Source of the DNA: Nocardioides mangrovi
GTDB taxonomy: Bacteria; Actinomycetota; Actinomycetes; Propionibacteriales; Nocardioidaceae
DNA length: 64,000 nucleotides
Assembly (NCBI RefSeq): GCF_020073815.1
Contig: NZ_JAIQZJ010000002.1
Span: 1 to 64,000 of the forward strand
Reading direction: 5' to 3'
Below, in pieces: positions 58,978 to 64,000 of this stretch. The notes under the pieces are model-generated. The model ran no database searches. It was given only the letters and a program-made list of their open reading frames with translations, and had not been told where the DNA came from. Positions within the stretch are counted from its first letter, which is position 1. Each line of letters begins with the position of its first letter. Both the position numbers and the translations under genes were made by a program.

Positions 58978-60378
58978 GTGGCCACTCTCATCGACCCGAC
59001 GGCGACCGCGTTCCTCCTCACGGAGAACCGCAGCATGCCGATGCACGTCGGCGGCCTGCAGCTCTTCGAGAAGCCGGAGGGTGCCGGCGAGGACTACGCC
59101 CGGGAGATGTACGAGTCGATGCGCGACGTCGGCGAGGTCGCGCCGCTCTTCCTCAAGCGTCCGCACCGGTCCCTGACGACCGCGGGCCAGCTGGTGTGGG
59201 TCGAGGACGACCAGTTCGACATCGACCACCACGTCCGCCACAGCGCGCTGCCGCGGCCCGGCCGGATCCGGGAGCTGCTGGAGCTCAGCGGCCGCCTGCA
59301 CAGCACCCGGCTCGCGTGGGAGCGGCCCCTGTGGGAGGCCCACGTCATCGAGGGCCTCACCGACGGACGGGTGGCGCTCTACACCAAGACCCACCACGCC
59401 CTGGTCGACGGCATCTCGGCGATGCGGCTGCTCCAGGGCGTGCTGACCACCGACCCCGACCGGCGGGGGATGCCGGCGCCGTGGGACGCCCGCACCCGCC
59501 CGGCACGGGCGCCGCAGCCCTCCGCGCCGACCAGCCTCGCGGACCTGCCGGCGTCGGCGGTCCGGTCGGCGCTCGGCATCTCGGCGGAGGCCGCGGGGCT
59601 GCCCGGTGCGCTGGTGCGCACCCTCAACAAGGGCCTGCGCAACGAGACCTCGGCGATCTCGCTCTACGCGCCCCGCACGATGTTCAACCAGAAGATCACC
59701 GGCTCGCGCCGGTTCGCCGCGCAGGACTGGCCGATCTCGCGGCTGCGGGCGGTCGGCAAGGCGACGGGCACCACGATCAACGACGTCGTGCTCGCGATGT
59801 GCGCCGGAGCCGTCCGCTCCTACCTCCTCGAGCTCGACGCGCTCCCGGACGCATCGCTCGTCGCGATGGTCCCGATCGGCCTCAAGGCGAAGGAGTCGCA
59901 GCTGGCCTCGACGGAGGGCGGCAACGCGGTCGGGTCGGTGATGTGCCAGCTGGGCACCGACCTCGCCGACCCGGCCGACCGGCTCCAGGCGATCCACCGG
60001 TCGATGGTGGACGGCAAGGACGCCCTGTCGAGCATGACGCCGACGCAGATCCTCGCGATGAGCGCGCTCGGCCAGGCGCCGGCGATCCTCGCGCCGATGC
60101 TGCGGATGCAGGGCATCGTGCGGCCGCCGTACAACCTGATCATCAGCAACGTCCCCGGCCCGCGGACCACGCACTACTGGAACGGCGCGGCCATGGTCGG
60201 CACCTACCCGCTCTCGATCCCGATCAACGGCATGGCCCTCAACATCACCTGCACGTCGTACGACGGAGCCATGTCGTTCGGCCTGATCGGCTGCCGCCGC
60301 ACCGTCCCGCACCTCCAGCGGATGCTCACCCACCTCGACGGCGAGCTCACCGCGCTCGAGCAGGCCGCCGACGTCTAG
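58978..60378 (+). CDS. wax ester synthase/diacylglycerol acyltransferase (WS/DGAT)
   Basis: Acyl-CoA-dependent acyltransferase making triacylglycerol or wax ester storage lipid, 466 residues. It has the catalytic HHALVDG motif (TKTHHALVDGISAMRLL), PTATAFLLTENRSMPMHVGGLQLF at the N-terminus, TINDVVLAMCAGAVRSYLLE, and NLIISNVPGPRTTHYWNGA. GTG start with GGAAGAGG upstream. It ends TAG and is directly followed by the TAG of the converging exporter, giving CTAGCTAG. Confidence 0.94.
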   Translation: MATLIDPTATAFLLTENRSMPMHVGGLQLFEKPEGAGEDYAREMYESMRDVGEVAPLFLKRPHRSLTTAGQLVWVEDDQFDIDHHVRHSALPRPGRIRELLELSGRLHSTRLAWERPLWEAHVIEGLTDGRVALYTKTHHALVDGISAMRLLQGVLTTDPDRRGMPAPWDARTRPARAPQPSAPTSLADLPASAVRSALGISAEAAGLPGALVRTLNKGLRNETSAISLYAPRTMFNQKITGSRRFAAQDWPISRLRAVGKATGTTINDVVLAMCAGAVRSYLLELDALPDASLVAMVPIGLKAKESQLASTEGGNAVGSVMCQLGTDLADPADRLQAIHRSMVDGKDALSSMTPTQILAMSALGQAPAILAPMLRMQGIVRPPYNLIISNVPGPRTTHYWNGAAMVGTYPLSIPINGMALNITCTSYDGAMSFGLIGCRRTVPHLQRMLTHLDGELTALEQAADV

Positions 60379-61359
60379 CTAGCGCATCTCGCAGGCGCGG
60401 TCGTCACCCCATTCGGGCGAGGGCAGGCGACCGGGAGCTGACCGAGGATGGTCCGACGAGGGCGCCCCCGGTCCAGGGTGGGGCCGGTGACGATCCTGGT
60501 CCGTCGCAGGCTCCACCCTGTCCTCACGCGTCCCGGCGCTCTCGGCGCCGACACCGGCTGCGACGACCAGCAGCACGCCGACGACGCCCAGCGGACCCGG
60601 GACCTGGTGCAGCGCGACCAGCCCGATGAGCAGCGCGAAGGCCGGCTCGAGCGCCATCAGGGTGCCGAAGGCGCCCGCGGAGAGCCGGCGCAGGGCCAGC
60701 AGCTCCAGCGTGAAGGGCACGACCGGCAGCAGCACCGCGAGCCCGAGCCCGGCCAGCAGCAGCGTCGGCGTCAGGTGGCCGACGACCGACGGACCGGCGA
60801 CGACCGTCGCGACGACGCCCGCCACCGGCATCGAGATCGCGAGACCCGCGACGCCGCTGACCTGGTCGCCGACGTGCTGGGTCAGAAGGATGTACGCCGC
60901 CCAGCAGGCGGCCGCGGCGAGGGCGAACCCCACCCCGACGGGGTCGGCGGTGCCCGCCCACGGCTCGGTCAGCCCGAGCACCCCGAGCGCGGCCAGCAGC
61001 GCCCAGAGCCGGCCGGTGCCGCGGCTGCGGGCGACCGCCACGCCGAGCGGGCCGAGGAACTCCAGCGCGCTCGCCGTCCCCAGCGGCAGCCGGGCGACGG
61101 CAGCCATGAAGAGCAGGGTGAGGCCAGCGGTGACGACCCCGAGCGCGACCCCGGCGCGCAGCGCCTCCGGCGTGAACGCGCCACGGCGCGGCCGGACGAC
61201 CACGAGCATGATCACGCCAGCCCAGGCGAGCCGCAGCCACGCGGCACCCTCGGCACCGACCTGGTCGATGAGGCCGACCGAGACCGCGAGCCCGAGCTGG
61301 ACGCACAGCATCGACGCGACCGCCATCGAGGCGCCGACCCGGGTGGGAGAGAGGTTCAT
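60379..61359 (-). CDS. EamA/RhtA-family exporter
   Basis: The 326-residue DMT-superfamily membrane protein has about ten hydrophobic segments in two EamA halves, with the RhtA-like pattern [21 protein letters not shown] and [27 protein letters not shown]. It is probably an amino acid (threonine/homoserine) exporter. The C-terminal 50 residues are charged and low-complexity and may be a recent extension. It is divergent from a LysR regulator. Confidence 0.88.
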   Translation of the reverse strand: MNLSPTRVGASMAVASMLCVQLGLAVSVGLIDQVGAEGAAWLRLAWAGVIMLVVVRPRRGAFTPEALRAGVALGVVTAGLTLLFMAAVARLPLGTASALEFLGPLGVAVARSRGTGRLWALLAALGVLGLTEPWAGTADPVGVGFALAAAACWAAYILLTQHVGDQVSGVAGLAISMPVAGVVATVVAGPSVVGHLTPTLLLAGLGLAVLLPVVPFTLELLALRRLSAGAFGTLMALEPAFALLIGLVALHQVPGPLGVVGVLLVVAAGVGAESAGTREDRVEPATDQDRHRPHPGPGAPSSDHPRSAPGRLPSPEWGDDRACEMR

Positions 61360-61403
61360 GCGGTCCAGTGAAGCGACCTCATCCGTTCAGGTCCACGTGA
61401 CTC

Positions 61404-61424
61404 TGCTGGACATACCGTTCAGCA
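61404..61424. promoter_or_regulatory. LysR-type operator between the exporter and its regulator
   Basis: TGCTGGA-N7-TTCAGCA, an inverted repeat with six of seven arm bases matching, in the 83-base divergent interval. Confidence 0.5.
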
Positions 61425-61442
61425 AACACGAACAATGAGCAC

Positions 61443-62312
61443 GTGGACCCACGGCGCCTCCGGCTGCTCCTCGAGCTCTCTCGGCTCGGCTCGATGCACG
61501 AGGTCGCCGCCGAGCTCGGCACCACGACCTCGGCGGTCTCCCAGGGCATCGCCGCGCTGGCCCGCGAGGTCGGCACCCCGCTCGTGGAGCCCGACGGCCG
61601 CCGGGTCCGGCTGACGCCCGCGGGCACCCGGCTCGCCGACCACGCCGTCGGGATCCTCGCCGCGATCGACGCGGCCCGCCTCGACCTGGACCCGGCGTCC
61701 GAGCCGGCCGGCGTGCTGCGGGTGGCCGGCTTCGCGTCGGCGATCCGTCGCTCCCTGCTGCCGGTGATGGACGACCTGGCGCACACCCACCCGCGGCTCG
61801 AGGTCCGGATCCTCGAGCACGAGCCGCTCGAGGCCTTCGACCTGCTCGCGCGCGACGACGTCGACCTCGCCCTCACCTACGACTACGACCTCGCGCCCGC
61901 GTCGTGGCGCACCGACCACGAGGTGACCCTGCTCGGCACGGTCGCCTGGGGACTGGGCGTCCCGGCGCGCGAGCGGCGCGCACCCTTCGCGTCGTACGCC
62001 GACCGCGACTGGATCGTGAACTCCCGCAACACCGCCGACGAGGAGGTGCTGCGGATGCTCGCGTCGATGGCCGGCTTCACGCCGCGGATCACCCACCGCA
62101 TCGACGCGCTGGAGCTCGTCGACGACCTCATCGTCGCGGGCCGCGGCATCGGGCTCCTCCCCCGCGGGCGCGCGTCCCGCCGCGGTGTGCGCGTGCTGCC
62201 GCTCACCGACCCGCCGGTGACGATGCGGACCTACGCGGTCGTCCGCCGCGGCCGCGACCGCTGGTCGCCGCTGCGGACCGTGCTCGACGCGCTGGCCGCC
62301 GGCTCCTCGTAG
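61443..62312 (+). CDS. LysR family regulator divergent from the EamA exporter
   Basis: The 289-residue regulator has a winged helix RRLRLLLELSRLGSMHEVAAELGTTTSAVSQGIAALAREVG and a substrate-binding domain from about residue 85. The divergent arrangement suggests it controls the exporter. The 3' end overlaps the converging DNA methyltransferase gene by 82 bases, so both coding sequences use the same DNA there. Confidence 0.9.
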   Translation: MDPRRLRLLLELSRLGSMHEVAAELGTTTSAVSQGIAALAREVGTPLVEPDGRRVRLTPAGTRLADHAVGILAAIDAARLDLDPASEPAGVLRVAGFASAIRRSLLPVMDDLAHTHPRLEVRILEHEPLEAFDLLARDDVDLALTYDYDLAPASWRTDHEVTLLGTVAWGLGVPARERRAPFASYADRDWIVNSRNTADEEVLRMLASMAGFTPRITHRIDALELVDDLIVAGRGIGLLPRGRASRRGVRVLPLTDPPVTMRTYAVVRRGRDRWSPLRTVLDALAAGSS

Positions 62313-63457
62313 CCGCCGCCGACCACCTCGGCGACCGCCCGCAGCCGCGCCCGGGTGATGTCGGCGACCGTGAGCAGCCCGGCGAGGTGGGCGTTGGACC
62401 CGACCCGCGTCGGCTCCGCGGAGTTGATGCTCACGCAGCGGCGGGTACCGCCATCGGCGGCGTTCTGCAGGGCGACCGCGTGCCCCGTCGTACCGCTGCC
62501 GGCGAAGAAGTCGAGCACCAGCGCGTCGTCGGGCATCGTGCCGAGGATCCGGCGGACGAGGCCGGTCGGCTTGGGCGACTCGAAGACGTGGCCGACGAGG
62601 TCCTTGAGCTCGGCGACCGCAGTGTCGGTGGAGCCGATCTCCTCGGCGAGCCAGACGGTGCGCAGCTTCTTGCGCCGGGGCGCGCCGTCGGCGGGCTGCA
62701 GCCAGTCGAGCTGGTAGACGTCGACCCGCTCGCCGGTGCGGCCGTTGACCCGCCGGCAGACCAGGTCGCCGGGGCGCTCGTCGATGCGCGGCCGGCTCCA
62801 CCGCCACACCGCCGGCCGGCCGTCGCCGAAGACCGGGCCGATCTCCACGGCGCCCTCGAACGGCGCGGTGCTCACCCGCCCGCTGTCCGGGTCGCCCCAC
62901 ACCGTGAAGTGCAGCGTCCGCGCGGTGACGGGGTTGAACTTCTTGTTGGTGTTGCGCAGCGGCAGGTGACGGTAGCGGCGCCCGTCCGCGGTCACGAGCG
63001 GGAAGTCGCGCTCGTCGACGTGGTCCGGCGAGGTCGCGTCGAGCGCCGTACGACGGGCGTCGCGGGCGTAGACGAGGAGGTACTCGTGGCTGGTGGCGAA
63101 GCCCCGCCCCAGCTGCCGGCCCTTCGGGTTGAGGTTGACCGCGACCTGGGCGAGGAAGTTCTGCTCGCCGTACACCTCGTCCATCAGCAGCCGCAGGTAG
63201 GCGACCTCGTGGTCGTCGATGCTGACGAAGATGGCACCGGTCTCGGCGAGGACCTCGCGCGCCGCCTCCAGCCGCGGCCGCATCATCGCGACCCAGGTGG
63301 CGTGGCCGCGGAAGTCGTCGCGGTAGGCGAACTCGTTGCCGGTGTTGTAGGGCGGGTCGATGTAGACCAGGTCGACGGGACGGCCCAGGAGCGCCGGGAG
63401 CGTAGGCAGCACGTCGAGGTTGTCGCCCTCGACGAAGGTGTTCCACGACGGCACCAC
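62231..63457 (-). CDS. site-specific DNA methyltransferase, beta-class (Type III Mod-like)
   Basis: The 408-residue adenine/cytosine-N methyltransferase has the catalytic DPPY in VDLVYIDPPYNTGNEFAYRDDF (near residue 33) preceding the SAM-binding DFFAGSGTTGHAVALQNA (near 325), the order of the beta class. No restriction subunit is next to it, so it appears orphan. The GTG start lacks a strong ribosome site. The C-terminal 25 residues are low-complexity and overlap the LysR gene. The target sequence is unknown. Confidence 0.9.
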   Translation of the reverse strand: MVPSWNTFVEGDNLDVLPTLPALLGRPVDLVYIDPPYNTGNEFAYRDDFRGHATWVAMMRPRLEAAREVLAETGAIFVSIDDHEVAYLRLLMDEVYGEQNFLAQVAVNLNPKGRQLGRGFATSHEYLLVYARDARRTALDATSPDHVDERDFPLVTADGRRYRHLPLRNTNKKFNPVTARTLHFTVWGDPDSGRVSTAPFEGAVEIGPVFGDGRPAVWRWSRPRIDERPGDLVCRRVNGRTGERVDVYQLDWLQPADGAPRRKKLRTVWLAEEIGSTDTAVAELKDLVGHVFESPKPTGLVRRILGTMPDDALVLDFFAGSGTTGHAVALQNAADGGTRRCVSINSAEPTRVGSNAHLAGLLTVADITRARLRAVAEVVGGGYEEPAASASSTVRSGDQRSRPRRTTA

Positions 63458-63504
63458 ACCGCGACACTAGGCGATTCCTACCCGGATCCTGGGGAGCCGC
63501 GACT

Positions 63505-63510
63505 TACCAT
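63505..63510 (+). promoter_or_regulatory. -10 box of a leaderless promoter for the glycosidase-like gene
   Basis: TACCAT ending seven bases before GTG at 63518, with no ribosome site. Confidence 0.55.
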
Positions 63511-63517
63511 CGGGCAG

Positions 63518-64000
63518 GTGCGTAGGCGGATCTCGGTCGTGGTGGGGCTGGTCGCGTGCACCCTCGTGGGGGTCGCGCCCGCCCTCGCCGGCGACCCGAC
63601 GTCGGGTCCGACGGCGCGGTCGGACCAGCACCGCAACCTGAACCCTCAGCAGACCTCGGACCACGAACGGGGCGACGTCGCCGCGCCGCTCCCGTCCTTC
63701 CTGCGCCGCGCGACAACCTCCTCCAGCGCGCCGGTCACCTGGCGGGTCGCGCCCGGCGTCCACTACACGAAGTGGTCCCAGACCGACGCCCGCGGCCCGA
63801 TCCGGGCCCACCTGCTCACCGTGAGCACGCGGAAGAAGGGCGTGCGGATCGACTACGCCAGCGTCGGCGGGGTGCGGCAGACGGCGACGGTGCCGGACAT
63901 CCTGGCCCGCGACAAGGCCGTCGCGGGCGTCAACGGCGACTTCTACGACATCGGCCACTCGGGTGCGCCGTTCGGGCTCGGCAAGGATCGGCAGCGCGGC
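63518..64000 (+). CDS. secreted phosphodiester glycosidase (NAGPA-like) domain protein, partial
   Basis: The first 161 codons of a longer gene cut by the window end. The product has a signal peptide (ISVVVGLVACTLVGVAPALA, cleavage near residue 24), a linker, then TWRVAPGVHYTKWSQTDARGPIRAHLLTVSTRKKGVRIDYA and VAGVNGDFYDIGHSGAPFGL. This is the N-terminal part of the NAGPA/DUF2233 phosphodiester glycosidase domain. It is probably a cell-envelope or exported glycan-active protein. Confidence 0.82.
   Translation, partial: MRRRISVVVGLVACTLVGVAPALAGDPTSGPTARSDQHRNLNPQQTSDHERGDVAAPLPSFLRRATTSSSAPVTWRVAPGVHYTKWSQTDARGPIRAHLLTVSTRKKGVRIDYASVGGVRQTATVPDILARDKAVAGVNGDFYDIGHSGAPFGLGKDRQRG

Overview
The window is a stretch of very GC-rich actinobacterial chromosome. 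Gene content (mycothiol-dependent formaldehyde dehydrogenase, coproporphyrin-branch heme genes with hemQ, WS/DGAT acyltransferase, stand-alone LigD polymerase, DUF3000-RNase D pair, SigE-type ECF factors), frequent leaderless promoters and abundant gtacgcc/cgtacg-type words suggest a Nocardioides-like member of the Nocardioidaceae. This genus guess is an inference. I see no rRNA, tRNA, CRISPR, transposase or phage genes. Coding density is high and no gene-free stretch exceeds about 280 bases.

Region 1 (1-16 kb). A poly-C tract at the left edge is followed by groES with two CIRCE operators. The ancestral tsaB-rimI-tsaD-groES order is still visible on the minus strand, but it is stretched apart by a methyltransferase, a membrane protein, mscR with its metallo-hydrolase, an ECF sigma/anti-sigma pair, an MMPL transporter, an AraC/DUF2000 pair and a tandem-duplicated acid phosphatase. 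Next come a DinB-family protein, an anti-anti-sigma factor and a LigD polymerase, with a possible sigma-28-type promoter and a structured small-RNA candidate between the last two.

Region 2 (16-25 kb). A desaturase and its ferredoxin reductase form an operon with a TetR-type operator in front. MsrB, a PD-(D/E)XK-like protein flanked by two related palindromes, and a LuxR regulator divergent from a Rid-like/FAD oxidoreductase operon follow.

Region 3 (25-37 kb). The heme genes hemE, cgoX and hemQ are in conserved relative order. hemE is separated from cgoX by a five-gene dimethylsulfone/alkanesulfonate operon (sfnG-sfnB-ssuD-ssuE-flavin reductase), its divergent LysR regulator and a DUF4349 lipoprotein. 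DUF3000 and RNase D lie beyond hemE.

Region 4 (37-45 kb). An orphan solute-binding lipoprotein, an orphan PemK/MazF-like protein, an unusual block of structured repeats, hrpA, and a KstD-like dehydrogenase with a KstR-type operator.

Region 5 (45-64 kb). A two-component system, TetR with a Baeyer-Villiger monooxygenase/SDR operon, a ThrE-like exporter, DUF402, a carboxylate-amine ligase, DinB polymerase with a FUSC protein, two secreted proteins, a PASTA kinase, WS/DGAT, an EamA exporter with a LysR regulator, an orphan DNA methyltransferase, and the start of a phosphodiester glycosidase-like gene cut by the window end.

The less ordinary signals are non-coding: the GAA-loop tandem repeats and 91-base branched palindrome at 38.9-39.1 kb, the candidate small RNA at 14.7 kb, the paired palindromes around the 19.6-20.5 kb gene, and the many leaderless promoters whose -10 box ends 6-8 bases before the start codon. 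Starts were moved from the longest open frame wherever ribosome sites, -10 boxes or family N-termini argued for it.
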